The notes under the pieces were generated by a model. It was not told the DNA's origin. It did no database searches and saw only the letters and a list, made by a program, of their open reading frames with translations. A DNA stretch of 64,000 nucleotides, taken from assembly GCF_032681285.1 (NCBI RefSeq), contig NZ_CP136336.1, positions 4,947,001 to 5,011,000 on the forward strand, written 5' to 3'. Source of the stretch: Piscinibacter gummiphilus. Lineage in GTDB: Bacteria > Pseudomonadota > Gammaproteobacteria > Burkholderiales > Burkholderiaceae_C. Shown here in pieces: positions 37,662 to 48,133 of this stretch. The position numbers and the translations under genes were made by a program. Position 1 is the stretch's first letter, and each line of letters begins with the position of its first letter.

Positions 37662-37686
37662 ACGCGGAACAATCTGCGTTCCGCGT
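37662..37686. repeat. Inverted repeat upstream of the aldehyde dehydrogenase gene
   Basis: ACGCGGAAC, 7-nt spacer, GTTCCGCGT: a 9-bp perfect dyad, 41 bp before the dehydrogenase ATG and 47 bp after the preceding stop. No T tract follows. It could be a terminator of the upstream pair or an operator of the dehydrogenase. Confidence 0.5.
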
Positions 37687-37727
37687 GGCGCCACGCCACC
37701 TCACGCACCTCAGCCCAGGACTCCCCC

Positions 37728-39161
37728 ATGTACACAGACGTCTCCCTGTTCATCGACGGCGAATGGACCGCCGGCACCAGCGGCAAGAGTGAGCCCATCC
37801 TCAACCCCGCCACCGGCAAGGCGCTGGCCCGCCTGCACCACGCCGGCATTGCCGAACTCGACCGCGCACTCGCCGCGGCCGACAAGGGCTTCAAGACCTG
37901 GCGCGCCGTGTCGCCCTTCGAGCGCTACAAGGTGCTGCGCAAGGCGGCCAACCTGATGCGCGAGCGCGCCGACGAGATCGCCCAGCTGATGACGCTGGAG
38001 CAGGGCAAGCCGCTGATGGAAGCCAAGATGGAAGCGATGTCGGCCGGCGACCTGATCGACTGGTTTGCCGAAGAAGCGCGCCGCACCTACGGCCAGATCG
38101 TGCCGCCGCGCGCCGAAGGCGTGACCCAGCTCGTCATCAAGGAGCCGGTGGGCCCGGTCGCGGCCTTCACGCCGTGGAACTTCCCGATCAACCAGGCGGT
38201 GCGCAAGGTCTCGGCTGCGCTCGCCGCGGGCTGCTCGGTGATCTTGAAGGGGCCGGAAGAAACGCCCGCGAGCTGCGCCGCGCTGATCCGCGCCTATGCC
38301 GATGCGGGTGTGCCGGCCGGCGTGATCAACCTCGTGTTCGGTGTGCCGAGCGAGATCTCGGAGTACCTGATCCCGCACCCCGTCATCCGCAAGATCACCT
38401 TCACCGGCTCGACGCCGGTGGGCAAGAAGCTCGCCTCGCTCGCCGGCCAGCACATGAAGCGCATCACGATGGAACTGGGCGGCCACGCACCGGCCATCGT
38501 GTTCGAGGATGCCGACGTGGCCTCGGCCGCCAAGCAGCTGGCGGGTGCCAAGTTCCGCAACGCGGGCCAGGTGTGCGTGTCGCCCACGCGCTTCCTGGTG
38601 CACGAGTCGGTGTACGCGCAGTTCGTCGACGGCTTCGTCGCCACGGCCTCGCAGATCAAGGTCGGCGACGGCCTGCAGAAAGACACCCGCATGGGCCCGC
38701 TGGCCAACAGCCGGCGTGTGGAGGCAATGCAGATGTTCGTGGACGACGCGGTGGCCAAGGGCGCCAAGGTGGCAATCGGCGGCAAGCGCGTGCCCGGTGA
38801 CGGCTACTTCTTCGAGCCGACCGTGCTGACCGACGTGCCGGCCGATGCGCGCATCCTGCACGAAGAGCCCTTCGGCCCCATCGCGCCGATCATGCGCTTC
38901 AAGACCTACGACGAGGTGGTGGCCGAGGCCAACCGCCTGCCGTTCGGCCTGGCGGCGTATGCGTTCACCAAGTCGCTCAAAACCGCCACCGCCATCGGGA
39001 CCGCCATCGAGAGCGGCATGGTGTCGATCAACCACTTCGGCCTCGCCCTGCCCGAGGTGCCCTTCGGCGGCATCAAGGATTCGGGCTACGGCACCGAAGG
39101 CGGCAGCGAGGCGATCGACGCCTACCTCAACGCCAAGTTCGTGACGCAGACGGGGCTCTGA
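37728..39161 (+). CDS. NAD(P)-dependent succinate-semialdehyde-type aldehyde dehydrogenase
   Basis: A 477-residue ALDH. Catalytic residues are Cys283 in [13 protein letters not shown] and Glu249 in MELGGHAP, and the cofactor-loop TPWNFP is present. Overall it is closest to the SSADH/GabD branch, but instead of the KPAxxTP motif it reads [10 protein letters not shown], so related substrates (such as 2-oxoglutarate semialdehyde) remain possible. It stands as a single gene with an inverted repeat upstream and no GABA or sugar-acid genes nearby to decide. Confidence 0.85.
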   Translation: MYTDVSLFIDGEWTAGTSGKSEPILNPATGKALARLHHAGIAELDRALAAADKGFKTWRAVSPFERYKVLRKAANLMRERADEIAQLMTLEQGKPLMEAKMEAMSAGDLIDWFAEEARRTYGQIVPPRAEGVTQLVIKEPVGPVAAFTPWNFPINQAVRKVSAALAAGCSVILKGPEETPASCAALIRAYADAGVPAGVINLVFGVPSEISEYLIPHPVIRKITFTGSTPVGKKLASLAGQHMKRITMELGGHAPAIVFEDADVASAAKQLAGAKFRNAGQVCVSPTRFLVHESVYAQFVDGFVATASQIKVGDGLQKDTRMGPLANSRRVEAMQMFVDDAVAKGAKVAIGGKRVPGDGYFFEPTVLTDVPADARILHEEPFGPIAPIMRFKTYDEVVAEANRLPFGLAAYAFTKSLKTATAIGTAIESGMVSINHFGLALPEVPFGGIKDSGYGTEGGSEAIDAYLNAKFVTQTGL

Positions 39162-39174
39162 TCCCGGACGCCGG

Positions 39175-39194
39175 TGGCGGCCCTATCGCCGCCA
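39175..39194 (+). terminator. GC stem-loop after the aldehyde dehydrogenase gene
   Basis: TGGCGGC, 6-nt loop, GCCGCCA, 13 bp past the dehydrogenase stop and before the convergent racemase stop. No T tract. Confidence 0.4.
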
Positions 39195-39230
39195 TCGGTC
39201 GCGCGAGGCACAGCCGGCGCTCGTGCCGGT

Positions 39231-39944
39231 TCAGGTCAACCGCTGACCCGTGACGGCCTGCGCGAGGGCGCCGCGGGCCAGCAGCCGCGTGCTGTCGAGC
39301 GTCGGCAGCACACAGTTGTGATCGCCCAGCACCAGCGGCAGTTCGGTGCAACCGAGCACCACCGCATCACACCCCTGCGCCGCCAAGCGCTCGACGATGC
39401 GTTGCAGCGCTGCGACCGACACCGGCTTCACGATGCCGGGCACCAGCTCGTCCATGATGATGCGGCCGAGCGCATCGCGGTCGTCATCGGGCGGGCGCAC
39501 GGCCTCGATGCCGTGGGCTTGCAGCGCCTGCGGGTAGACCTCGCTCTTCACCAGCCAGTGTGTGCCCAGCACACCGACGCGGCGAAAGCCACGCCCGGCC
39601 GCGACGCGCGCCACTTCATCGGCGATGTGCAGCCAGGGCCGTGGCGCATTTGGCGCCACGAGCGTGAAGGCCTGGTGGATGGTGTTGTCGGGGCAGATCA
39701 GCAGCTCTGCGCCGATGCTGGCCAGCTTGTGCGCCGAAGCGAGCATCAGGTCGGCCACGCCTTGCATGTCGCCGCGGTCGAGGCAGTCGACATAGGCCGC
39801 GAGCGAGGGCGTGTGCATCGACACCTCGGGGTGTGCATGCGCCCGGCCCATCAAGGCCGGCGCTTCGGCGCACAAGGTGCGGTAGCAGAGCGAGGCCCCC
39901 TCGGCCGAGCAGCCGACGATGCCGATGTGCAAGGGGGTCGTCAC
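39231..39944 (-). CDS. Aspartate/glutamate racemase family protein
   Basis: A 237-residue cytoplasmic enzyme with the two-Cys racemase layout: [12 protein letters not shown] near residue 12 and [10 protein letters not shown] near 190; PDNTIH (about 90) is also typical. The likely substrate is aspartate or a related acid, which the sequence does not settle. The start is a GTG that overlaps the lhr stop by 4 bp (GTGA), so its translation probably depends on the helicase gene. No racemase-type partner gene is adjacent. Confidence 0.87.
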   Translation of the reverse strand: MTTPLHIGIVGCSAEGASLCYRTLCAEAPALMGRAHAHPEVSMHTPSLAAYVDCLDRGDMQGVADLMLASAHKLASIGAELLICPDNTIHQAFTLVAPNAPRPWLHIADEVARVAAGRGFRRVGVLGTHWLVKSEVYPQALQAHGIEAVRPPDDDRDALGRIIMDELVPGIVKPVSVAALQRIVERLAAQGCDAVVLGCTELPLVLGDHNCVLPTLDSTRLLARGALAQAVTGQRLT

Positions 39945-42900
39945 AGCGTGAGCTCCAGGAAGCGCAGGCCCGGTTCCAGCGACAGCGCACGTGTCGCAGC
40001 CTGCAGTTGTTCGGGGGTCAGGTGCGTCAAGGTGTCGACCTGCCCCGCCACGCTGGTGGCGATGGGCACGCCACCACGGTAGAGCACCTTCGAGCCTGCC
40101 ACACGCGGCAGGCGCGGGCCGGCGAGCACCGTGCCGAGCAGATTGGCCGGGTCGGAGGCCGAAAGACAGACCAGATGTTCGTCGGGCGGCTGGCGGCGCA
40201 CCTGCCGCATCGCGGCAATCGCTTCGGGCAAGGCGAACTGCTCGCCGGTGCTGCCGTCGATGAAACGGCCACCACGGATCTCGCCACGCGCTTCGAGCCG
40301 CCGGTACACCCGCACCAGCTCGCGCCACGGCGGCAGCCACGCCGCCTCGCGCTCGACGATGCGCCAGGCCACCACGCCATAGCGGCGCAGCAGCGTTCGC
40401 GCGACGTGCTCCATCGCTTCGGCTGGCAACGCGGCCTGCGTGGACACCGGCTGGCGCACCAGCGTCCAGCGGCCGGCGTCTTCGATGCTGAAGAGCGGCA
40501 CGCGCCGCCGCTGGCGCGAGGCTGCGGTCGCACGTTTGCCCGCCGGCACGAGCAGCGCCCGCAAACCGGCGTAGCTGTCGCAGTTCACGCGGCCACGCAC
40601 CACGAGTTCGCTCAGGGCCTCTTCCAGCTCGGCCTGCAGCAGGCGCGTGCCGTGCGCGATCTCGTCGAAGAAGGAGGCGCCGTGCTCGGCGAGGTAGGCG
40701 ATGGCACGCTGCGCCCGCGACGAGAGCTGCGCATCGTCTCCCCCCGGGGGTGCCAGGCTCGCCCACAGCGCCGCGCTGCGCCGCGGCAGCAGGAGCACCG
40801 GGGTGCTGCGCAACGACGCACCGCCCGCGCGGCTGTCGGCCGCCAGCGGCCGCAGGCGCAGCCACAGCGTGCGGCCGGCGGTGCACAGGTCGTCGAGCCA
40901 GGCACTGGCGTAGTCCTTCACGCGTGCAGGCAAGAGTTCCGCCTCCCACAGCGCGGCGGGCGCTTCGAAGCCTTCCAGCTGCGACAGCACCCCGGCGAGC
41001 GCCTCGGGCCCGCTCACGCGGCTCTCGGCGCCCACACGCTGCCACTCGAAGAGGAACCGCGCGAAGTCACGCGGCGACACCGGCTCGATCTCGCGCCGCA
41101 GGCGCTTGAGCGTGTAGCGGTGAATGCGTGCGAGCAGGTGCCGCTCGCACCATTCGACGTACGGCGTGCCGGGCGTGAAGTGGCCCTGCATCACCGAGCC
41201 TTCGGACTGCAAGGCCGACAGCGCAGACTCGACGTCGCTGACCGGCACCGCCAGTTGCTGCGCGAGCGCCTCGGCCCGCACCGGCCCGAGCGCGCTCAGG
41301 CGCGAACGCAGCAGCTCCTGCAAGGCCTCTTCGCGCGACGTGGGCGCTGTGTCGTAGCCCGCAGGGGCCTCGATGGGGGGCACCAGCGCCGCCGTCGGGT
41401 GCACGGCAAGCACCTGCACCAGACGCTCGGCCGCCACCCACAGCACGCCGCCCTCGGCCTGCAGCGCGGTGGCCCGCTTCGCGTGCGCGAGTGCGGCCAG
41501 CCACGCGGCCCACCCCTCGTGCTGCGCGGCCTCGTGCTGCGTGATGAGCCCGAGCCCGTTCAGCACCTCGTGCATCTCGTCGGCATGGCGCGGCTGCGGC
41601 CAAGCCTCTTCGCGCACGCTGGCGATCGCCTCGGCATCGAGCTGCCCGAGGTCGCCGGCCTCGGCGGGCGAGTCGCCGTAGCGGCGCGCCTGCACGGCCT
41701 GGGTGCGGCGCTCTTCGATGGGCGCATCGTCGAGATACGCATACGGCCGCGCGCTGAGCGCTTCGGCCGCGAGCGGCGATGGCGCCGGCAGGTCGCGCGC
41801 CACCACCCTTACCTCGCCCGACTCCATGCGGCGCAAGAGCGCGAGAAAGCCCTTGGCGTCCATCGCGTCGTTCAGGCAGTCGTCGAGCGTCTGTGCGACC
41901 AGCGGGTGCTCGGGGATCTCGCGGTCGCCGACGATGTTTTCGCCGCACGCCACCTGGTCGGGGAAGATCGACGCCAGCAGGTCCTCGGAGCGCATGCGCT
42001 GCAGCTGCGGCGCCACCTTGCGCCCGCCGGTGAAGCGCGGCAGCGCGAGCGCGTTGGTCGCGTTCCAGCGCCAGCGGGCACCGAAGAGCGGCGCGTCGAG
42101 CAGGGCCTGCAGCAGCACGTCGAGCGCGGTGTTGCTGTGCAGGTAGCGCGCCACCTCGTCGAGCGGGAAGCTGTGGCTGGTGGAGAGCGACAGCACGATG
42201 GCGTCTTCCGTCGCTGCCGCCTGCAGCTCGAAGTTGAACTGGCGGCAGAAGCGCTTGCGCAGGGCCAGGCCCCACGCGCGGTTGAGCCGGCTGCCGAAGG
42301 GTGAATGCACGATGAGCTGCATGCCGCCCGATTCGTCGAAGAAGCGTTCGAGCACGATGCAGTGCTGCGAAGGCAGCTCGCCCAGCACGGCGATGGCCCG
42401 CGCGAGGTGGTCGACGAGTTGGCGCGCGGCATCGTCTTCGAGCCGCAGCGTGATGACGAGCCACTGCCGTGCCGCATCGGCCCCCTGCCCGGCGATCATG
42501 CGCGCCAGCTCCTCGCGCAGCCGAGACACGCCCGCCGACAGCTCGTCGCTGCGCCCCGGCGCTTCACCGAGCCAGAAGGGGATGTTGGGCGGGGCGCCGT
42601 GCGCGTCTTCCACCCGCACGCGGCCCGGCTCGATGCGCAGGATGCGGTAGCTGGTGTTGCCGAGCTGGAAGATGTCGCCGGCCAGGCTCTCGACCGCGAA
42701 GTCTTCGTTGACCGTGCCGACCTGCGCCGCCTGCGGCTCCAGCAGCACGGTGTAGTCGCCCGTCTCGGGGATGGTGCCGCCCGAGGTGAGCGCGGTCATG
42801 CGCGCACCGCGCCGCTCGCGCAGGCGGTGGTGCACCGCGTCGCGGTGCACATAGGCGCCGCGCTGGCCGTGGCGGGTGGTGTAGCCGTCGGCCAGCATGC

Positions 42901-44266
42901 GCACCACCTCGTCGAAGCGCTCGCGCGACAGGCCGGCATACGGCCAGGCGCGGCGCACGAGTTCGAAGAGCGCGGTCTCGTCCCACTCCTGGCAGGCGAT
43001 CTCGGCCACGATCTGCTGGGCCAGCACGTCGAGCGGCGCGGGTGGGATGTGCAACGCATCGAGTTCGCCACGGCGCACGCAGTCGAGCAGCGCGGCGCAT
43101 TCCACCAGCTCGTCACGCGACTGCGGGAAAAGCCGCGCCTTCGGCACACCGCCCACCGCATGGCCGGACCGACCGGCGCGTTGCAGGAAGCTGGCGATCG
43201 AACGCGGCGAGCCAAGCTGGCAGACGAGTTCGACATCGCCGATGTCGAGCCCCAGCTCCAGCGAGGCGGTGGCGACGAGCAACTTGAGTTCGCCGCGCTT
43301 CAGGCGCTGCTCGGCGTCGAGCCGCGCTTCTTTCGCAAGGCTGCCGTGGTGCGCGGCCACCGACTCCTTGCCCAGCAGCTCGCCGAGGTGGCGTGCCGCG
43401 CGCTCGGCCATGCGGCGGGTGTTGACGAAAACAAGTGTGGTGCGGTGCTCCTGCGCCATCGCAGCCACCTGGCGGTAGACCTGCTCCCACTGGTCGTTCG
43501 ACATCACCGCGCCGAGCGGCGTGGGCGGCACGGCGAGCGCCAGGTCGCGTTGTTTGGCGTAGCCGATGTCGACGATGTGGCAGTCGGCCACACCCCCGTG
43601 CACCGCCGCTGTGCCGACGAGAAAGCGCGCCACCTCCTCGATGGGCTTCTGCGTGGCCGACAGCCCGATGCGGCTCAGGCGCACGCCGCACAGGTGCTGC
43701 AATCGTTCCAGCGAGAGCGCGAGGTGGCTGCCGCGCTTGCCGTCGGCAATGGCATGGATCTCGTCGACGATCACCGCACGCACGGTGGAGAGCATCTTGC
43801 GGCCCGACACCGAGCCGAGCAGCACGTAGAGCGACTCGGGCGTGGTGACGAGGATGTGCGGCGGGCGCTTCAGGCTCAGCTGCCGCTCCTTCTGCGGCGT
43901 GTCGCCGGTGCGCACCGCGGTGCGGATCTCGACCTCGGGCAGGCCAAGCGCCGCGAGTTCGTCGCGGATGCCGGCGAGTGGCGCTTCGAGGTTGAGGCGG
44001 ATGTCGTTCGACAGCGCCTTGAGCGGCGAGACATAGACCACCACAGTCTCGTCAGGCAGGCCTTCTGGCCGCAGGCCCTGGCGCACCAGCCCGTCGAGCG
44101 CCGCGAGGAAGGCCGTCAGCGTCTTGCCCGAGCCGGTGGGCGCCGCCACGAGCGTGTGGCGGCCGGCGCGGATGGCCGGCCAGGCAGCGGCTTGCGCCTC
44201 GGTGGGTGCCGGGAAGCGCTTCTCAAACCACTGGGCGACGGCAGGGTGAAAGTCTCGCAGGGGCAT
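39941..44266 (-). CDS. lhr: Lhr-family superfamily 2 DNA/RNA helicase
   Basis: A 1441-residue protein: an N-terminal helicase core with Walker A APTGSGKT at 42-49, DEIH near 168, SATQ, and QRAGRSGH (motif VI), then the WH and Lhr-specific domains, then a long C-terminal domain typical of the full-length proteobacterial Lhr. Lhr is a 3'-5' DNA-RNA helicase thought to act in repair. Compared with the short lhr-core proteins it has the extended form. The ATG opens the core with no extension. It begins a transcript of two genes with the racemase. Confidence 0.95.
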   Translation of the reverse strand: MPLRDFHPAVAQWFEKRFPAPTEAQAAAWPAIRAGRHTLVAAPTGSGKTLTAFLAALDGLVRQGLRPEGLPDETVVVYVSPLKALSNDIRLNLEAPLAGIRDELAALGLPEVEIRTAVRTGDTPQKERQLSLKRPPHILVTTPESLYVLLGSVSGRKMLSTVRAVIVDEIHAIADGKRGSHLALSLERLQHLCGVRLSRIGLSATQKPIEEVARFLVGTAAVHGGVADCHIVDIGYAKQRDLALAVPPTPLGAVMSNDQWEQVYRQVAAMAQEHRTTLVFVNTRRMAERAARHLGELLGKESVAAHHGSLAKEARLDAEQRLKRGELKLLVATASLELGLDIGDVELVCQLGSPRSIASFLQRAGRSGHAVGGVPKARLFPQSRDELVECAALLDCVRRGELDALHIPPAPLDVLAQQIVAEIACQEWDETALFELVRRAWPYAGLSRERFDEVVRMLADGYTTRHGQRGAYVHRDAVHHRLRERRGARMTALTSGGTIPETGDYTVLLEPQAAQVGTVNEDFAVESLAGDIFQLGNTSYRILRIEPGRVRVEDAHGAPPNIPFWLGEAPGRSDELSAGVSRLREELARMIAGQGADAARQWLVITLRLEDDAARQLVDHLARAIAVLGELPSQHCIVLERFFDESGGMQLIVHSPFGSRLNRAWGLALRKRFCRQFNFELQAAATEDAIVLSLSTSHSFPLDEVARYLHSNTALDVLLQALLDAPLFGARWRWNATNALALPRFTGGRKVAPQLQRMRSEDLLASIFPDQVACGENIVGDREIPEHPLVAQTLDDCLNDAMDAKGFLALLRRMESGEVRVVARDLPAPSPLAAEALSARPYAYLDDAPIEERRTQAVQARRYGDSPAEAGDLGQLDAEAIASVREEAWPQPRHADEMHEVLNGLGLITQHEAAQHEGWAAWLAALAHAKRATALQAEGGVLWVAAERLVQVLAVHPTAALVPPIEAPAGYDTAPTSREEALQELLRSRLSALGPVRAEALAQQLAVPVSDVESALSALQSEGSVMQGHFTPGTPYVEWCERHLLARIHRYTLKRLRREIEPVSPRDFARFLFEWQRVGAESRVSGPEALAGVLSQLEGFEAPAALWEAELLPARVKDYASAWLDDLCTAGRTLWLRLRPLAADSRAGGASLRSTPVLLLPRRSAALWASLAPPGGDDAQLSSRAQRAIAYLAEHGASFFDEIAHGTRLLQAELEEALSELVVRGRVNCDSYAGLRALLVPAGKRATAASRQRRRVPLFSIEDAGRWTLVRQPVSTQAALPAEAMEHVARTLLRRYGVVAWRIVEREAAWLPPWRELVRVYRRLEARGEIRGGRFIDGSTGEQFALPEAIAAMRQVRRQPPDEHLVCLSASDPANLLGTVLAGPRLPRVAGSKVLYRGGVPIATSVAGQVDTLTHLTPEQLQAATRALSLEPGLRFLELTL

Positions 44267-44370
44267 GGCCGGGCCAGCATATCGCCCTCGCCTGCCGCGC
44301 TGCTGTCATCGACCTCAGGCGGCATGGGGTTTGCCGACACCGGGGATCGCTTGCCTCACAGGAGTTCACG

Positions 44371-44754
44371 ATGCGCAAATCACCGGGGCACCAGAAGGAC
44401 CCCGACCATCTTGTGCGGGAGCAGCCGCTCGGCCTGTGGATGAAGGTGGAGGTCGATGGTGACGTGATCGCCGATTCCATCGACGTGGTGCAGCTGGTGG
44501 AAGACCGCAACCCCGTGCGCTACTACTTCCCGCGTGAGGACGTGGCGATGCACCGGCTGGTGCGGTCCGACACGACCAGCGATTGCCCGTACAAGGGCCG
44601 GGCCACGTATTACTCGCTCCAACTCGCCTCAGGCCTGCTGCGCGATGCGGCGTGGAGCTACGAAGCTCCGTACGAGGAGCACCAGGGCCTGCGCGGGCGC
44701 GTAGCGTTCTGGGAAGAGAACATCCCCGGCCTGCTCATCGAGCCGAAGCTCTGA
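44371..44754 (+). CDS. DUF427 domain protein
   Basis: A 127-residue small beta-rich protein matching the DUF427 family (VEVDGDVIADSIDVVQLVE and VRYYFPREDVAMHRL). AGGAGTTCACG before the ATG gives a good ribosome site. Function is unknown. It diverges from lhr with a 104-bp gap. Confidence 0.87.
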   Translation: MRKSPGHQKDPDHLVREQPLGLWMKVEVDGDVIADSIDVVQLVEDRNPVRYYFPREDVAMHRLVRSDTTSDCPYKGRATYYSLQLASGLLRDAAWSYEAPYEEHQGLRGRVAFWEENIPGLLIEPKL

Positions 44755-44775
44755 GCGGGCTGGTGCGCACAGGCG

Positions 44776-44794
44776 GACGGGCGCGCGGCCCGTC
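44776..44794. terminator. GC stem-loop between convergent genes
   Basis: GACGGGC, GCGCG loop, GCCCGTC, between the DUF427 stop and the stop of the convergent small exported protein. No T tract. Confidence 0.4.
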
Positions 44795-44807
44795 GCCCGA
44801 GCCACGC

Positions 44808-45173
44808 TTACTTGCTTTGGTTGGCCTTGATGTCCTTCTTCTCGTTCTCGTAGACCATCTTGGCTTCAGCCTTCTCTTCCTTGGCCTGGGCGCGCGCGTG
44901 CTTCTTGCAGGCGTGTTCGGCCATGCCGTTGGACGAGACTTCGCAGTCGGCCTTGTTCAGCTCCTTGTTCGCCTCGGCGATCTTCTTGCGCGCCTTGTAT
45001 TCGCCCTTGGCGGTTTCCTTCGCGTCCTTGCCTTCCTGCGTCAGGACGCTCGGCGCGGTCGCGGGCCCGGCGCTGGGGGAACCGGAGTTCGGCGCGGTGG
45101 TGGTGGTCTGCGCCGTGGCGAGGCCACAGCCCAGGGTGGTGGCGACGATGGCGGCGAGTAGTTTCTTGCTCAT
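44808..45173 (-). CDS. Small exported Lys/Ala/Glu-rich helical protein
   Basis: A 121-residue protein with a Sec signal (about 1-22, ending ATAQ), then a Thr/Ser/Pro-rich linker and a charged helical region of the type EGKDAKETAKGEYKARKKIAE with two cysteines (DCEVSSNGMAEHACK). The helical part could be coiled coil. Related proteins are annotated as cell-envelope biogenesis or TolA-like, without experimental support known to me. GGAGATACATCC precedes the ATG. Product is probably periplasmic. Confidence 0.7.
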   Translation of the reverse strand: MSKKLLAAIVATTLGCGLATAQTTTTAPNSGSPSAGPATAPSVLTQEGKDAKETAKGEYKARKKIAEANKELNKADCEVSSNGMAEHACKKHARAQAKEEKAEAKMVYENEKKDIKANQSK

Positions 45174-45286
45174 GGATGTATCTCCTTCAGCGACTGGACA
45201 CCCAGCCTGCCCACGGTGCGGCAACCTGCATTCCGAAACACGCCTCAGTCGGCACGATGCGGCACGGTCTGAGATGATCTGGGGCA

Positions 45287-45655
45287 ATGTCCGACACGCC
45301 CACTTCCTCTGCACCCCTGCTCGTGGTGTGCCTGTGCGCCGATTGGTGCGGAACCTGCCGCGACTACCGCAGCATCTTCGAGGAAGCGGCGCAGGCCTTT
45401 TCCTACACCGGGGACACGCGCTTCGCGTGGGTCGACATCGAGGATGAATCCGAACTCGTCGACCCGGTCGAGGTTGAAAACTTTCCCACCTTGCTCGTCA
45501 GCGATGCCGATGGCGTGCGCTTCTTCGGCACCGTGTTGCCCCACAAGGACACCCTCTGGCGCCTGCTGCGCAGCGAACGTGAGGGCCGCCGTGGGGCGCC
45601 GCACCCCGATGCGGAAGTGCAGGCGCTGGCCCGGCGCCTGTGGTCACGCCCCTGA
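45287..45655 (+). CDS. Thioredoxin-like protein
   Basis: A 122-residue protein with a thioredoxin fold and active-site WCGTC in CADWCGTCRDY (about residues 18-27) and the cis-Pro in VENFPTLL (about 65). No signal peptide is visible, so it is probably cytoplasmic. It is not a classical TrxA, whose motif is WCGPC. Its last 12 bp overlap the stop of the convergent DUF2784 gene. Confidence 0.87.
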   Translation: MSDTPTSSAPLLVVCLCADWCGTCRDYRSIFEEAAQAFSYTGDTRFAWVDIEDESELVDPVEVENFPTLLVSDADGVRFFGTVLPHKDTLWRLLRSEREGRRGAPHPDAEVQALARRLWSRP

Positions 45656-46051
45656 CCGGCGTCTCGGCGGGAAGCGCCACCACGCAGCGGCCACGGCCAG
45701 ACCAAAGAGCGTGTAGGCGACCGTGAACACCCAGGGCGGTGCCTGCCAAAAGAGTAGCGCCTGCAACCAGTGCTCGATGAAGTTGCCGGCGTAGGTGCTG
45801 TCGCGCGCCTGCGAGCGCAGCCACATCTCGAGCGTGGTGAGCGGGCACACGACACCCCACCACGCTTCGGCGACGACCACACCAATGGTCAGCAGATGGG
45901 CAAGCCGGAACCACCAGGCATTGACCCACGGCCACGATCGCAGGTTGCCCACGACGACCAGCACCAGGCCGCCCACCACGAAGAGCACGAGGGAGACGTG
46001 CAGCACCAGCACGGCGTCGGCGAGCAGCTGGTAGATCTGAGGGTCAGGCAT
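45644..46051 (-). CDS. DUF2784 membrane protein
   Basis: A 135-residue inner-membrane protein with about four hydrophobic helices. The opening YQLLADAVLVLHVSLVLFVV and the segment GVVCPLTTLEMWLR match DUF2784. Function is unknown. The ATG overlaps the upstream CYTH gene stop by 8 bp, so it should be translated with it. Confidence 0.87.
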   Translation of the reverse strand: MPDPQIYQLLADAVLVLHVSLVLFVVGGLVLVVVGNLRSWPWVNAWWFRLAHLLTIGVVVAEAWWGVVCPLTTLEMWLRSQARDSTYAGNFIEHWLQALLFWQAPPWVFTVAYTLFGLAVAAAWWRFPPRRRSGA

Positions 46052-46577
46052 CGTGGGCTTGGGTTCGACCGCGGGTCAGCAGGTCGACGTAGGCGTCTGC
46101 TACGAGTTGATGGGGTTGCACACCGAGTGCGGTCATGAGGCGGTGCGCTTCGTCGACACCGGCCGACACGGGTTCGTCCTCGTCCATCACGACTTCGAGT
46201 TCGAGGAAATTGCCGAGGCCTTCTACCCGATCGAGGTGCACCCGCGTGCGCCCGACGAGGTACAGCGTGCGCTGCTTGATGACACGGCCGCACTCGCCAT
46301 GCGCCAGCGTCAGCGCCTGCCGCAGCGCGTCCGGGTCGCTGGTGGGCGCGCGCACGTAGAACGATTCCTTCGGGCCATGCTGGTTGTCTCGCCGATAGAA
46401 GATCAACTCGCCCTGCGAGGCGGAGAACGCGCGCAGCTTCAGGCGGCCGGTCTCGCAGCGGAAGAAGGTGTCGTCCTGGAGGATCTCTGTCGGGCCCTCG
46501 GCGCCCAGCAGGCCCAAGGCCTCGACGACAGCGTCGAGGCGGGCCATTTGCGCCTTGATCTCGATGTTGCGGGCCAT
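46044..46577 (-). CDS. CYTH-domain protein (class IV adenylate cyclase-like)
   Basis: A 177-residue CYTH domain. The N-terminus ARNIEIKAQ carries the EIK of the ExExK signature, with Asn in place of the first Glu. Later FYRRDN and VRAP, and HLDRVEGLGNFLELEVVM (metal- and phosphate-binding strands) are retained. Substrate (cAMP synthesis, triphosphate hydrolysis) is open. Start set by the family; the upstream frame overlaps the GNAT gene. It is middle of a tight three-gene minus-strand unit. Confidence 0.85.
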   Translation of the reverse strand: MARNIEIKAQMARLDAVVEALGLLGAEGPTEILQDDTFFRCETGRLKLRAFSASQGELIFYRRDNQHGPKESFYVRAPTSDPDALRQALTLAHGECGRVIKQRTLYLVGRTRVHLDRVEGLGNFLELEVVMDEDEPVSAGVDEAHRLMTALGVQPHQLVADAYVDLLTRGRTQAHDA

Positions 46578-46578
46578 G

Positions 46579-47028
46579 TCAGTGGGGCGGCTTGGAAATG
46601 AAGGCTTGTTTGGCGTGACGGTCAAAACCGGAGGATTCGTAGAAGCGCAGGGTGGCATCGTCCGTCCGGCCCGTCATGAGCATTACCTTGTAGCAGCCCT
46701 CCGCCCAGGCGTGGGCCAGGGCGTGCGCGAGCATGGCACGTCCGTGGCCCTGCTGGCGGTGGCCGGCGTGGGTCACCACGTTTTCGATGACGCCGTAGGG
46801 GCGACAACCACGGGTGACGTTGGGGATGATCGTCAACGTACAACTCGCCACGAGGGCTCCATCGACACGGCCACCGAAACATTGGAGGCGCGGGTGGGAC
46901 AGCATCTCCTGCCACACGGATTCCACGATGGGTGGCGAGGGCAAAGGGTCGTCTGCGGAGTGCAGGTGTGCGTAGAGCGCGAGCAACTCGCCCAACTCGC
47001 GTGCCTGAAGCCGGCGGATGAGCATCAT
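46579..47028 (-). CDS. GNAT-family N-acetyltransferase
   Basis: A 149-residue acetyltransferase with the acetyl-CoA loop THAGHRQQGHGRAML (RxxGxG/A type) and the C-terminal FYESSGFDRHAKQAF. Substrate is unknown. Two adjacent ATGs (47028 and 47025) are possible starts. It ends 1 bp before the CYTH ATG, so the two are coupled. Confidence 0.88.
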   Translation of the reverse strand: MMLIRRLQARELGELLALYAHLHSADDPLPSPPIVESVWQEMLSHPRLQCFGGRVDGALVASCTLTIIPNVTRGCRPYGVIENVVTHAGHRQQGHGRAMLAHALAHAWAEGCYKVMLMTGRTDDATLRFYESSGFDRHAKQAFISKPPH

Positions 47029-47057
47029 GAACGCCGAGGTCTGGAGCGCCGCTGAGC

Positions 47058-47411
47058 TTACTTGCAGCCGGTGCTCGCCAGGAGCCGCGCGGGGTTGTCG
47101 CCCTCGACCACACGGACACAAGTCCCGACCGGATACCCTGCATGTGTGCTCTGCACCCGCAGCGAGCGGCCGTCTTCGAGCACGATGAGATGTTCGTAGA
47201 CCGGCTTGAGGACCGACTCCTGGAACGGCTGGCTCGACATCGCCCGTTCCCGAATTGGCACCTGGGGCCTCGACACCGAGCGCTCCATCGTCGTCGAGAC
47301 GATCTTGCGTTCCCGCACCTTGCCCAACGCACCTTGCTCAGCGGTGGATTCAGGCGCGTTTGCGCAGGCGGTGAGCAGGGTCAGCGTGGCGAGAAGGAAC
47401 GTGGCGCGCAT
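47058..47411 (-). CDS. Small lipoprotein, unknown function
   Basis: A 117-residue lipoprotein with lipobox LTAC (Cys about 16). The C-terminal part (VLEDGRSLRVQSTHAGYPVGTCVRV) looks like the small beta-domain at the end of SlyB-like lipoproteins, but the glycine zipper is absent. It ends 29 bp before the GNAT gene. Confidence 0.72.
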   Translation of the reverse strand: MRATFLLATLTLLTACANAPESTAEQGALGKVRERKIVSTTMERSVSRPQVPIRERAMSSQPFQESVLKPVYEHLIVLEDGRSLRVQSTHAGYPVGTCVRVVEGDNPARLLASTGCK

Positions 47412-47450
47412 GCGAGTGGTTTGAGAAGACGGAGGTCGATCGATCGGATG

Positions 47451-48113
47451 CTAATGCCACCCGAGAGGGGCTTGCGGACCGAGCCGCCGAATTCCATGCG
47501 GGGTGTGGATGTGCGCCACGATCGCGGGCACGGCAGCCTCGCGCACGGAGAGTTCGACGCCGGGCTCCACGACCTGGAGTTCGTCGAGCAGGGTGGACAA
47601 TGCGGGCGTGTCTGGGTGCAGCAGTTCCAGTGCCACCAGCGAGCAACCCACGTCGTGCAGGCCCCGAGCGGGATGGGTGGCGGCGTGCCACTGGATCAAC
47701 GCCGGCGCTGCGCCGCCGAACGGCAAATGGCCGTCTTCCGGGATGGTGATGCGCCACTCCAAGGTGCCCCTCGTCTGGGTTTCGGCAGGGCCCATCGGAG
47801 CCGAACACCTCTGCAAGCTACCGAGGATGTCGTCGGTGCGGGCCACCCAGCAGGCGAGCCGCGGCGGCGTTTCGGGCGAGATGCGATCCAACTCGAACCA
47901 TCTTGGGCGCGATGGCGCAGGCGCGGCAGGATTGACCGCGATCACTTCGAGGAACAAGGCGTCGCCCAGGCGCAGCAGCAGGTTGTGCGTGCCCATCCGG
48001 GGATGCTCGCCACCTGGTTGTGGCCTTACGCCAAGAGATTCGAACACCAGGTCACTGCCCGCGGCGAGAGTCGGAGCAGTGATGGTGATGTGATCGATGC
48101 GACATGCGGGCAC
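47451..48113 (-). CDS. VOC-family (glyoxalase-like) protein
   Basis: A 220-residue protein with the opening ACRIDHITITAPTLAAGSD and RLGDALFLEVIAVNP typical of glyoxalase/bleomycin-like two-domain proteins. Start codon is a GTG with AGAGG upstream. The metal-binding residues of active glyoxalase I (H/E pairs) cannot all be placed, so function is unknown. Confidence 0.82.
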   Translation of the reverse strand: MPACRIDHITITAPTLAAGSDLVFESLGVRPQPGGEHPRMGTHNLLLRLGDALFLEVIAVNPAAPAPSRPRWFELDRISPETPPRLACWVARTDDILGSLQRCSAPMGPAETQTRGTLEWRITIPEDGHLPFGGAAPALIQWHAATHPARGLHDVGCSLVALELLHPDTPALSTLLDELQVVEPGVELSVREAAVPAIVAHIHTPHGIRRLGPQAPLGWH

Positions 48114-48133
48114 GGGACCTCTCGCGCGCTGCG

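Noticed and set aside
39205..39235. CCGGC/GCCGG stem near the racemase stop
   Set aside because: Weak and GC-driven, with no T tract; the better stem is 39175-39194.
39833..44443. Two plus-strand frames of 823 and 712 codons
   Set aside because: They are antisense to lhr, where the helicase motifs are complete on the minus strand. No ribosome site or domain supports them.
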